Assembly (NCBI GenBank): GCA_039881045.1
Contig: JAYWVB010000008.1
Coordinates: 62,001-126,000, forward strand
Length of the DNA stretch: 64,000 nt
Direction: 5' to 3'
DNA from: Chaetomium olivaceum
Taxonomy: Eukaryota; Ascomycota; Sordariomycetes; Sordariales; Chaetomiaceae
Shown here one piece after another: positions 24,623 through 34,823 of the stretch; within the stretch, counting starts at the first letter, position 1, and each line of letters begins with the position of its first letter. The notes under the pieces are model-generated. The model was not told the origin of the DNA. It searched no databases and saw nothing but the letters and a program-made list of their open reading frames with translations. The position numbers and the translations under genes are program-made.

Positions 24623-25556
24623 ATGATGGCATCTTTCAACAATGTCTTGACCAAAGCTTCTTCCGGACGCCTCTGCAAGGTATGCTTGTGGTCCTCTTCC
24701 TGACTTTTGGTGTCCCTTAAGGAAAACTGGGAGGGATAACGGGGGCACACAACATATGTCCACGATAATACTCGGGATGAGGGCTAAACAACACTTACAG
24801 GCAATGGGCGTCCGGATGGTTGCCAACCCGCTTGTGGTACAGCTAGCAGCCAACGCCGGTTTCGAGGCGCTGTTCATCGATCTAGAGCATTCAACTCTCT
24901 CGCTCGCCGACGCTAGCGCCATCGCGTGTGCGGGACTCCTCAGCGGCCTAACACCGCTCGTCCGCGTGCCTTACCAGTGCGGCATCGGGTTTGTGCAGCA
25001 GGCACTCGACGGCGGGGCCATGGGCATCGTGTTTCCGCACGTCCACACGGCGGCTGACGCGCGCGCAGCGGTCCAAACCTGCAAGTTCCCCCCGCTCGGG
25101 GTGCGTTCGATGTGGGGACAACAGCCCGCCCTAGGCATGCGTGTGACGGCCATCGGGCGCATCGTCGAGGTGTGCAACTCGGCGGCGTCATCCGTCATTG
25201 TCATGATCGAGGCCGCCTCTAGCATCGACAACATCGAGGCCATCGCGGCCGTGGAAGGTGTCGACGTGCTCCTGGTCGGCTGCCTCGACCTATCCACCGA
25301 TATGGGCATGCCGGGACGTTTTGAGACCAGGGCGTTCCGTACGGCGCTGGAGAAAGTAAGCGCCGCGTGCCGGCACAGCGGGAAGACGATGGGCCTGGCG
25401 GGCATCTACAACAACCGCGAGCTGCACGAGTGGGCCATCAACACGTTGAATGTACGCTTCATGCTCTGTCAGCAGGACTCAAATCTTCTCGCAATGGCGG
25501 CAGTGGATTGCGCATCAGCAGTAGCTAAGATTGATAGAACACGGCTACTGAACTAG
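24623..25556 (+). CDS. cghB: HpcH/HpaI-family aldolase (CghB-like)
   Basis: Two exons, 24623-24679 and 24801-25556 (intron GTATGC...TTACAG, 121 bp), 270 residues; a second ATG follows at 24626. Without exon 1 the frame can only start inside the intron, so the two-exon model is preferred: it restores the usual N terminus (AMGVRMVANPLVVQLA after splicing). The fold is the class II pyruvate-dependent aldolase: FIDLEHSTLS carries the catalytic His (about 49), LVRVPYQ the substrate-binding Arg (about 74), and MIEAASS with CLDLSTDMG the metal-binding Glu and Asp. In the cgh pathway the homologue condenses two pyruvates to 4-hydroxy-4-methyl-2-oxoglutarate, precursor of the unusual amino acid used by the NRPS module. 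Its presence is the main reason to choose the Sch210972-type pathway over leucine- or serine-derived relatives. Confidence 0.88.
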
Positions 25557-26726
25557 GGACTACTTGATGACTGGGAGGCCAATTTGTTGTTAAATAAGGG
25601 CGGGAATTTCTATACGGTTTGGGCGTTTGTAGTGAAGGATATTAGATCATCTCCTCCATCAAGGTCTCCTGTTTGTATCCGAGTGAGACTGGAGTTGCTG
25701 ACAAGGCATGCATGTTGATGTCTCCTGACCAGCCAAATTCTACGTGAGCACTCTATGTCATGATCCCGGAAGGTTCCAAGGCACTGGAGTAAAACACACC
25801 CCTGTTTACAAACAACTAAGCTGGAAATCAATTGGCATGACCGCTTGAGTGCGTAGGAGGGTTACCAAAACCACCAATGATACCTGAAGCAGCACGATGA
25901 ATACGGAGTAGAAAAACATATCACTATCAAGTCATCAACGGTGGCCGAAGTACCGGGCGCGTTCTGAATCATACTGTTGTTGATGGTCAATCACTTGGAA
26001 AACTAGACTGTACACATCAAGGGGTGCTTGGTATTAGGGACCAAGTAAGCAATGATGGCAGCCACATCCAATAAGACCCAACGATGTCCTTCACGATGAC
26101 CATGATCTTTAACCGCCTTGTCACCGGATCGAAGCGGACGGCAGCGGGAACCGACCCGAAAGAATGAAAACGAGAAAGCCTAAAACCGACATGGTCCACG
26201 GAGCTCATCGGGGTCATGCGGGTCGGAGATGTTTAAAAAGCTCGGCCAAACTCGCGGCCGGTTTCCGCCGGGCAGGGTTATTTTGGCCGGATTTATTCTT
26301 TTTGCATCCGATGGTATTCCCGATGCTTTAGAGTTCGAAGTGTCCTTCGGTGCTTTTCGGTGTAGACCATCCACGCAGCAAAATATGCGTTTCGATACGA
26401 CTTTAATTTCCGAATTAGCCAAACACTTTATGCGGCTGCCGAAGTATCCCGGTTAGAACCCAACTCCGTATTCAGGCCTAGAGATACCTAATGCGGAGTT
26501 GGGTTCAAGCCGGAAAGGATGGCCTTGGGTTGTATTTCAGAAATCCCTAAACTCGTCTTGTTCTGTTGGACCACACAAAGAGCGCGTAGTCCCTCCCATC
26601 ATTCACGGATACGAATTTCACTGTTTGAGCGGTTTTAATGCGACTCGACCTCTTCTAGAGCAAGCTTTCTTAGCCTATGGGTTTAGGGCTATAGTCGTTT
26701 TATCAAGCCTGCCACTGACCGATACT
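25557..26726. other. Spacer upstream of the Diels-Alderase gene
   Basis: 1.17 kb. The segment near 26229-26460 is repetitive-looking, with CGGTTTCCGCCGGGC around 26264. An open frame continues from 26499 into the Diels-Alderase gene but is not protein-like. No separate gene is seen. Confidence 0.45.
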
Positions 26727-27911
26727 ATGGCGGCAGCTCCATTTACGTCCCTCCTCCAAGGGAATGACTTCCTCGCCGATACACCCATCCCCGGGTCTGC
26801 GGTTCTACCCAACAGCGGGAACCTGTTCCCAAAATGGGCGGAGAAGCTAAGCCCGACAGCCGTGGAAACATGGCTGTTTGATGCCACGGCAGAAGATGGC
26901 AGCGCGGCTTTCACTGTCTCCTTCTTCCGAGACGGCTCACAAGCGCCTGCCAGCTTTAGAGCCGCCATCAATGCCGCCTGGGGGGATGGTACGGTGTGGT
27001 CCCAGCATCTCGTCGTACCAGTGTCCGTAGTCACCTCAGACGGCCCCGACGTTGCCCACGGTCACGTATCTGGTGTTTGGCGTACGGAAGACTCTCAAGG
27101 CGACGCTACTCGCACGACCGCCAGCTTTGGCGTTGCGGCTGATCTATCAACTACTACCGTGACCTTTGACGCCCCTGGCAGAATTACCGGAAACCTGACG
27201 CATCGGTCCTTGGGCTATCCCACCCTACCTAAGTCTGACCGGGAGGCCGAGGTCGCCCCTGGAGCGTACTGGTTCCGCCCCATCGCTATGGCCGACGCCA
27301 CAGTCGACCTCACCTTTCACATCGACGACCCCACAAGCCCAGGCAAGACGACAGAAAAACGGATGCTTCTCGGACCGCAACAGCGAGCATACGGAGGCAT
27401 GGACCGCTCATGGCTCCCGATGGTGTGGGCCAAGGAGGCGACCGACGCCCTGTTCGTGCGGGCCAAGGCCGGCCCCTACGTGATGGCCGTCATGCGCCTC
27501 GTGAGCAAGCCGCACAAGTACTACCAGACCACCGTCAATGCGGCGCTGTACCGCGATGGAAAGCTGGTCTCCAACGCCTTGCGGTCCCTGCCGCCTGACC
27601 GTCGCGATACTGTTGCTACCGCCGACGCAGTGCGCACAGAGAAGCTGTATGACGGTGATGGTCTCGTGGGCAAGTACCGGGATAAAAATGTTGGATATCG
27701 TCTGGAGTTTCGTTCTGCGGAGCCTGAAAGGGAGAAGTGGTCGTTTGACCTGCGCCATCACCAGGCTTGGTGGGCCAAACCGACCAGCCGGCCAGGCCCG
27801 GACGGGACGGGGAACTCAGGGTTTATTGTCAACGTCACGGGTGGGTTGGTGGGCTCTGATGAGTCTGTCCACGGTTGGGGCATGACCGGGGAGGTCGAAC
27901 TGTCTGATTAA
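26727..27911 (+). CDS. cghA: Lipocalin-like Diels-Alderase (CghA/MycB type)
   Basis: Single exon, 394 residues from the ATG at 26727 (ACTATGGCG). The frame is open further upstream to 26499, but those 76 codons lack any family similarity. The protein shows the two-part beta-rich lipocalin-like architecture of decalin-forming cyclases. The N-terminal half has KWAEKLSPTAVETWLFDAT and ITGNLTHRSLGYPTLP; the C-terminal half has MLLGPQQRAYGGMDRSWLPM, HKYYQTTVNAALYRDGKLVS and the end VHGWGMTGEVELSD. In the cgh pathway this enzyme acts on the released tetramic acid polyene, speeds the intramolecular [4+2] cycloaddition and sets its stereochemistry. There is no signal peptide, so it is probably cytosolic. 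The length agrees with the family. Confidence 0.9.
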   Translation: MAAAPFTSLLQGNDFLADTPIPGSAVLPNSGNLFPKWAEKLSPTAVETWLFDATAEDGSAAFTVSFFRDGSQAPASFRAAINAAWGDGTVWSQHLVVPVSVVTSDGPDVAHGHVSGVWRTEDSQGDATRTTASFGVAADLSTTTVTFDAPGRITGNLTHRSLGYPTLPKSDREAEVAPGAYWFRPIAMADATVDLTFHIDDPTSPGKTTEKRMLLGPQQRAYGGMDRSWLPMVWAKEATDALFVRAKAGPYVMAVMRLVSKPHKYYQTTVNAALYRDGKLVSNALRSLPPDRRDTVATADAVRTEKLYDGDGLVGKYRDKNVGYRLEFRSAEPEREKWSFDLRHHQAWWAKPTSRPGPDGTGNSGFIVNVTGGLVGSDESVHGWGMTGEVELSD

Positions 27912-28285
27912 GGGGGTCACACGCGCAAGCATAAACAAAGCCAGGGGGGGTTAATTACAACTCGAAACACGCTATTCCGTCGCAATAAACTTACATTGGA
28001 AGACCGTAAGAGATAGCCTGGCAAAGAGTATATAACTCAAGAGACTCAGCTCCCTGTCTATGTTAATTGTGCTCATAACGCAAAAACCGTAGTTACTGGG
28101 TGCATCAACCCCCTCGTTGTTCGTTGTTGTGACGACTTCCTGAGAGCACCTCTCGGCCCAACCAACTGATCCGGTACGGCTGAGTGAAATCCCTGCCAAC
28201 GTGTACGGCCCCCAATTTAACCTCAAGTCAATCCCAAGTCCTTTCGCACCGCCAACTGCTCATCACCACGGCCACAGCCACAACT
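27912..28285. other. Short spacer after the Diels-Alderase gene
   Basis: 374 bp holding the Diels-Alderase 3' end and the presumed promoter of the next small gene. Nothing else is seen. Confidence 0.5.
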
Positions 28286-28939
28286 ATGCAACTCACAATC
28301 GCACCCGAGACGTCCGCTGCCCTGGAGGCAAACAAAACAATACGATGTCTTCTCGACATGCGGTACCCGCTCCCGTCCCGACAGCCTTCGGCTGCGATCG
28401 CCTTTGCCCGTCAATTCACCGAGGAGCTTGCCAGCGCCGTCCCTGCACAGTTCTCACCCCCTGCAATACCTCTACCAAACACCACAGGCACAGACACAAC
28501 CACATCAACCTCCAACGTTACTACGACGGCTAACGCGCAACTCCACGGGGTTCTACTCGACCGCAACCGCCTCCGAGTCTGCTTTGACCTGTTTCTGGAC
28601 GACTGCGCGCCCGAGGCCCGCCGGCAGGCAGGCGAGAGCCTGGCGCGGCCGATCCATGTTGTTGTCATCGATGAATCGGGAACCGGGTATCGGATACGGA
28701 GAAGTCCGATGCTGGACGCACGTGTTGCTCAGAGCTATGGCGCGATTCGGGAGATGCATGTGGACAGGGGCGGCGCAAGGCCGTACTTTGTTGATTCGAG
28801 CCCGCCGCTCTGTGTTAATGAAATTCGGTTTGATGGGAGTCTGGAGGAGTTTCAGTTGGGCTCAGACGCTCCATTCGACGAAGGGGAGGAGTGGGAGTTG
28901 AAAGAGGTGTGCGGTCATAGGAGGGCAGGCGATGGCTTT
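28286..28939 (+). CDS. Uncharacterised 217-residue protein next to the Diels-Alderase gene
   Basis: Start chosen at 28286 (MQLTIAPETSAAL); the frame is open from 28184, but the first 34 codons look untranslated. I do not recognise the family. The sequence looks coding: a helical N-terminal part (AAIAFARQFTEELASAV), a Thr/Asn-rich linker, then an ordered region (GVLLDRNRLRVCFDLFLDDC, ARPIHVVVIDESGTGYRIRR) and an acidic tail. There are no membrane segments or signal peptide. It is on the same strand as the Diels-Alderase gene and 375 bp downstream, so it may or may not belong to the cluster. It is not the transaminase missing from the pathway, since it lacks any pyridoxal-phosphate motif and is too short. 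Confidence 0.5.
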
Positions 28940-29550
28940 TGAGAAGTGCTTGTGAAGTGGAAGAGTGGGAGAAAGCCTACATGGGAGGATTATGAGGATG
29001 TTGGTCGTACGGACCGGGTGGCTCTTGACGAGTATGAACGTGTTCATGGCAAGGTTACTGTAGATATATGATAGCTTTTCTCGGCTGTAACAAGCTTCCT
29101 CCTGCCCTATGTTATCATTCGCCTCATGGAAGTGATATCCCGGGCTAACGACAATCACGGTCAAGGTATCTTTGTCTTGGGAGAGCTTGAGGTATTATAG
29201 GCTGATTTGAACTCCGGATGAGGAGTGGGAGAAGTAGGATGTGGTGGGGGTTTGTAGCAATAGGATTGTGGGTAGCAGTACTTGTAAAGCGAACAGGTGG
29301 GAAGACGCCTACCTATGTAAGAGGTTCACAAAAACGTGGTGTAGATTGATACAAATTTGATGCGCTCTCTCAGGAATAGTGATATAGGGCTTGTCGAACA
29401 CACCGGCAAGCTTCGATCCGCACCCATACAGCAACTAGGCCGGTGACCGGAGAATACGTATAGCGAGGAAGACAAACGGACAAACAAAATTCCTACACTA
29501 AAACTAAGAAACAAAAATTACATGTGGAAGAATGCCCCATGCACCAGCCC
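28940..29550. other. Convergent spacer
   Basis: About 610 bp between the 3' ends of the small plus-strand gene and the minus-strand A1-like gene. No gene or repeat is seen. Confidence 0.5.
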
Positions 29551-31236
29551 CTAACCACCCCGCTCATTGCACCCGGGGACTCGCTCATCGGGAAGGTTCC
29601 AGTGCTCAATCGGTAGCTCGTGCACTACAGGCGGCGTGTGTAACTCGTGGTCGTATGGCTTCCCCAACTCAGCCGTATTGCCCTGGCCATCCATCTCCGA
29701 CTGTTCCCTGGGTGGTCCCGCCCACTCCCTGCTGATGTCGGCCCCAGAGGGCAACGACTCGGTCTGTTTCTGTTTCGCCCTCCGCCTCCAGAAGAACCAT
29801 ATAGTGACGATTGACACCACCAGCGTGGCCATAACGCCCACTACAATGCCCACCACTGATCCAGTGGATAAGCCCCCGTTCCCGTCTAACGATGGCGCGG
29901 CCGATGGCTCGGTCGATATAGAGCTAGAAGGGAGAACAGTCCAGCTAGATAGCCAGGACTGCTCAAATTCGTCAATCGGGTTTGTTTGTAGTGTTGTATC
30001 GCCCGGACCTAAGCTCCGTACAACTCTCTGCACGACCGCCGGCCCTGGAGCCTGTGCCAGAAATGTGACGTTTTGCTCAAAGCTGACGCCAAAGAATGCC
30101 GCCTGAAGAAAGGCACGCCCCAGTACCCAGGTTCCGGTAGTGTTTAGGGGTTTGCAGGGAAAGTATGGTGTTGGAGTCGGCGTGAGGGGTGGCTCCAGCG
30201 TAAGGTTGAGCAGGCGGAAGGGAACTTTAACAGTGACGTTGGTGGCGGTACGGTCGGCGAAAACGAAAGAGAGATAGGCTGGCGAGCGTACAATGCGTTG
30301 GTACGCAGGATCGTCTATATTCCAGAGATAAAGGCCGAGTCTGGCGTCCCACGTTACGGGTAGTCGCTGTGCGGCGGCCTCACACGTACCTGGGGGAAGG
30401 TAAATGTATGGGAGCGTTGCGTCAGGTATTACCAACGCCGTTCCAGGTCTAAGCCCATACACTTCTGCAATCTCCTCTGCTCCATTGCCCGGGTTGTTGC
30501 TGGTACCTTGCCAAACGCTCCCTTCATCTTTATCAGGGTTGGCAAACGGCGATGCGCCGGTTTGGGTGCCGAGAAGGACATCTAGGAGGTAAAAGGTTGG
30601 AAAGTTTGAATCTACCAACCTACTAAAAATAGCAGGGGATCCGAGGGCACGATTTTGCTCGTAGCCGCCAAGAACCAACGATACCGGCTGGCCGAGAGCA
30701 ACGCTACCTATGTGCAGGCCGAACGACATGGACGATATGGAATCTTCATCCTTGAGCTGCTGTAGGATACTTGGGGGCGGATCCCACCTCCTGCTCCGGG
30801 TTGAGCCCAAGCCAAGTGTGCCCACAGGCGCCGAAAAAAAGTCGGCCCCGCTGGGAATGTTGTACTCCCAATTCTCGACGACGTCAAGCGACGCGTTGAC
30901 CGGGAAATAGGGGCCGGTATTCAGCGTCACAATGTCCAACGCCAGACTGCCGCTCCAGTTTTTGTGGATCAGCTCTCCCAGCGACTCGATGCTGGTCATA
31001 TTGAAAGCGGTAGCGGAAATAACCGCAGACGGTGAGTTGGTCGCCGTATAATTCCCCCAAGGCGGGTGTCGGCACCTTGGATCGTGCCCTGCAGTCGGGC
31101 CACATCATTGTGTAGTTTTTACTTTCCCCGACATCGACTCTGAGTGCTCGCCACGGTCCATCGGGCCCATACTCCCCTCCCCAAGGCAGTAGTATCGTCT
31201 TGCCGTCCATGGCTATGACCGGCGCGATTGTATAGG
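29551..31236 (-). CDS. Peptidase A1-like (aspartic protease fold) membrane-anchored protein; N-terminal model unresolved
   Basis: The clear part is 30999-29551 (482 residues). It has pepsin-fold patterns (GLGSTRSRRW, SMSFGLHIGSVALGQPVSLV, LGGYEQNR, LRPGTALVIPDATLPYIYLP, TGTWVLGRAFLQAAFFGVSF), a Thr/Ser-rich stalk, one membrane segment (GSVVGIVVGVMATLVVSIVT then IWFF, about 388-411) and a basic cytosolic start (WRRRAKQKQ). It is a type I surface protein by this topology. The C-lobe catalytic position reads DAT, not DTG/DSG, so the protein is probably not an active protease. Upstream, a different frame (to about 31236) carries the usual A1-like opening GPDGPWRALRVDVG, and the in-frame upstream codons of the main frame (HPPWGNYTATNSPSAV) also look coding. 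No intron longer than 40 bp joins them cleanly, so an indel or missed exon is likely. No signal peptide was found. Confidence 0.6.
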
Positions 31237-32642
31237 GAAGTCGCAATGTGAGCTCTGGTCTTTGCCCGTATGCCAATATCGACTTGCGTATGTGCGTAGG
31301 TACGTATAATGTATGTATGTACGTGGGCGTCGCGTCTACCCGTGACCGTGAAAAAAAGACTTGGGGGAACGCTCCGTATTTGTGAGGTTCGCTCCCCCCC
31401 CTCATGCAAGAATCAGGGGGGGAATTGGCCCCCATCTATTTTACCCGGCTGCGGCGAAGTTCGCGTTGCATAAAATTGGTTGTCACATTACCGTGCGCCT
31501 AGGTAGGTACCTCAGCTATTTTCACGGGTTGAGATAGCCATAAAACGACCTTAGTAACACTGCCGCCTTCTTTGAGCGGAACAGTGGAACAACGGTGACG
31601 GGTAGATCTCGCTCGGCATGATACGCCCAAAACACGGAATATCCGTTGGCTTCCAGTTGCCATTGGGCTGTTGGTGGATGACAGTATGAGTCCGCGAGAA
31701 CCCAGCTTGAATCTGGTTGCTATTAACTGGAATAGATTGCTTGAAAAGCTCAGATACTAGGCAGCTTTCCATCGAATTGGTAGGCAGTATAGATTCAAGG
31801 GAGGGACAAGATAAGGACGTTGTATCTTCTATTGGCAATGTATGCACAGCCTGTTTCATGCCATTGTGCAGCCGTGTTCCCAGTCTAGGGCGGTAACTGG
31901 GCGATGGCGTTACAAACCGGTTCATTTAGAACCCGCCATTTCCACCTCTTTGGCAGTTCCAAAGCCCAATCAAGGCATACTTCGCCTCCCCCTTTTCCGG
32001 CGGACCGGGCCGTGGACAGGAAAAAGGGAGAGATGCTGGCCTCATCCAATCAAATATCAAGTGCCATTATTGAAAGCGCAAGCGAGTTACACAATATGCT
32101 GTGCAGTACTGATAGACGGGCAGGTCCTCGACTCGCTCGCTGTCCGCGGACAATTGTGAGTTCTCACAGTCCTTAGATTATTGAACCACTGTCGCAAAAA
32201 CGACGTCGCGATTGCGGGACAGCAATTGCACCTTGTATTGTCACAACCACACGCAGCCTTCTCGCCCAGAGCTCTTTCAATCTTGGCCCTAGCATGCCTT
32301 ACCGCAATTGGAGCCAATGACTGTTTGTCCACGCTTGAATAACAATAGGCTTCAGGCTTACCCTTGTGGTTACACAGCAAAATCATAGGCCTAAAATCCT
32401 TCATCGAAGGATGCGCGCTGCAAGGTTGCGTCAAAGGAAGATCGGCGCTGACAAGATCGCCACCCGTTACTTGGGGAGCAAGGGAGCAACAAAATGTGAG
32501 CCTGCAAGTATAAGATATTCATGAGCACCCTTCGAGAAGTGTTTGAACTATCGGTCAAACCGTCCCATCGCTTCTCAAAGTCCTTTGTGCCGAGGAGGCC
32601 CCCTATTTACTATTTTGACCATTAATACGCCTGGCTTCGCCC
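31237..32642. other. Spacer between divergent membrane-protein genes
   Basis: 1.4 kb. A CCTAGGTAGGTACC island lies at about 31498-31511. The open frame at 31551-31925 (minus) has no recognisable feature. It may hide the 5' exons of either neighbour. Confidence 0.4.
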
Positions 32643-34348
32643 ATGATGAGACCTGGTCTCTTGTCAAACTTGATTGCCTGCGATGGGCTTGGCAAATATC
32701 TCTCCCTCAGCGACACGGTAGCTCGTGATCAATGTTGCTACCTCAATGAGCAGAATTCCACCGCGTGTAGGAGGATATTTGCGCCAAGGACTGGCCTACT
32801 GGACAGTGCCTGCCCCAACGGCCCCGAGAAGTGCCGTCTCTACGAACAGTGCCGGTCAGCTGAGAGGCTCTACACGTCAGCGGAGCAAAATAACGAGGTG
32901 GGAAACGGCTCGCTTCTTCTCGCAAGGTACGAGGCTTGCGCCAATTTTCCCATTATCGCCTCATTCTCTTCGCAACACCTGCTTGAACCCCACATCGAGC
33001 AAGTGGTGCAGAAGCATTTACGGATCGGACCCGACGAGACTGAGTTCGGGGTCACCCTGGAGGAGATCACCCTGGCGGTGACGGACTGCTTGACGGCCAC
33101 CTGCAGTAGCGCGCGGGACAGCAGCGACTGCTACAGCACCACCTGCTCGCCAGTAAAAATAATTACCAACAACACATTTCCCAATATCTGGGGAATCAAC
33201 GGATGCCTCAACAACATCTGTAATGTCGGCACGGGTGCGTTGCCTTGGGCTGATGCGGATATCATTGGGGTTGGGGTGAGTCTGGTGGCCCTCGCTTGCA
33301 CTACTACTGTTTCGTGCAATTTTGGCTTCGTAAAAGCCAAGAAGGAGGAATATGTTAACATACCTCTCTCCAGGTCTTTTCCTCCTACGTAATGCAGTGC
33401 GCGCTCGCCGTCATTCTCTGGGCTGGCTTGGCCCTCTTCTCGTGGTATCATGCCAGAAAAGGCCAACTGAAGAGGCCATCAGAAAAGCCCGACAGACTAT
33501 TACCCTCCAACGAGCCCAATGGACCGGCAAAAGAGCCCGAAATAAGCCGCCATTTTGCCGCGTGGATCGACCTCCTCCTCGAATTCCACAAAGCCCAATG
33601 CTACTTCGGCGGCACGCTCATGATCGCCATCACCGTGCGCAACTTCCACTACATCGACTTCGTCACCACCTTCATGTTCACCCCCTTAGCCACCAACAGC
33701 ATCCTCCCCATCATTTTTACCTACCTGCTCCTTGTCTACTACCGCGCATCCTCCCCGGCCATCACCATCCTCACCACCGTCGTCTACGCCATGGCGTCCA
33801 ACGTCTACTGGAGACTCTACGACAACCTAAAGCTGGAGCGCGGCATGACCGAGGCCGACTTCTACAAGCGCTACCGGCTCAACATCTCGGCGGTCGCGCA
33901 GTGCGGGCAGTACTCCGGGCTGTCGGCATGTCCGATCGTGGACGAGGACTCCGGGGAGTTTTTGAAGGGGATTGCGGCGTGGACGTCGCTGCGCGTGCTG
34001 ACGCCGATGATTTGGATATGGTCGACTTTGGTGTTGCTTGCGCTGCTCCTGTGGCCGGTGTGGGCGCGGATACGTGCGCGGCGTATGAGGTTGGAGAAGG
34101 GCCCTGGGCCGAGTCCGATGAGGAGGGCGCTGTTGCCGTGGCGGAGGGCGGCGTTTTGGCTTGCGACGGTGTTGTTTTTGGCAGGGGTGGGGATGCAGAT
34201 CTTTGTGTTGACGACTGCAATCCAGTTGGATATGGTGGATACTAAGGGCTGGAGCTTTGGTCAGGTGGTGGCGGTTACGGTTTGGATCCCGCCGTTGTTG
34301 GAATATGTTTGTGGGGAAATCATTTTGCGAAAGGGGGTTCCGGCGTGA
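32643..34348 (+). CDS. Cys-rich multi-pass membrane protein of unknown function
   Basis: Two exons, 32643-33275 and 33374-34348 (intron GTGAGT...CTCCAG, 98 bp, phase 0), 535 residues. The N-terminal half is Cys-rich and looks extracellular (DQCCYLNEQNSTACRR, CLTATCSSARDSSDCYSTTC, NGCLNNICNVGTG). It is followed by about seven hydrophobic segments: VMQCALAVILWAGLALF, GGTLMIAITVRN, NSILPIIFTYLLLVYY, AITILTTVVYAMA, MIWIWSTLVLLALLLW, FWLATVLFLAGVGMQIFV and VVAVTVWIPPLLEYV. A charged loop (RARRMRLEKGPG) sits between segments 5 and 6. No named family is recognised. The layout of a Cys-rich ectodomain plus about 7 TM resembles fungal receptor-like proteins, but this is inference from topology. A clear signal peptide is missing, so a 5' exon may have been overlooked. 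Confidence 0.7.
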
Positions 34349-34723
34349 GATTGGATTTGTTCGGAGTTGTGGCTCGAATCGGAGGTCGTCGGGGCCAGTA
34401 TTGTAAGCCGCGGAAACGAACCATGGTCCTACAGCCACCGGGCAAGCATAGGACTTGTGTGCTGGCAATTACAAATCAATATACGCATGCATCATGCGGA
34501 GTAACCGCCTCGCGAATCTTACAACCCACATGTGCAACACTGAGTCTGAAGTACGCTTAAGAACGGTATTGCAATTGGGGGCGAAAACGATCCCTCCTCA
34601 TCGTCAAGCAGAAAGAGTCGTCTGGTGTCAACCAAACTCAAAATATGGACTGGTATGGTAGAAATATAAAAAGAACCACCGTGTTCACTTGTGTTATTTT
34701 GTATATAGTTCCCCGGTGCCACC
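34349..34723. other. Convergent spacer
   Basis: 375 bp between the 3' ends of the membrane-protein gene and the minus-strand hypothetical gene. No feature is seen. Confidence 0.4.
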
Positions 34724-34823
34724 TCACAGTCGCACCGTGGTGCCAGACCGTTGTGATAGCATGTGCATGACCATGGGGTTCTCCTCCTCATCCTCGGACT
34801 TCCACACTTCCTCGGCGCTTCCA

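Noticed and set aside
33352..34245. 297-codon plus-strand frame
   Set aside because: Overlaps the second exon of the multi-pass membrane protein in another frame; Arg/His/Pro-rich shadow.
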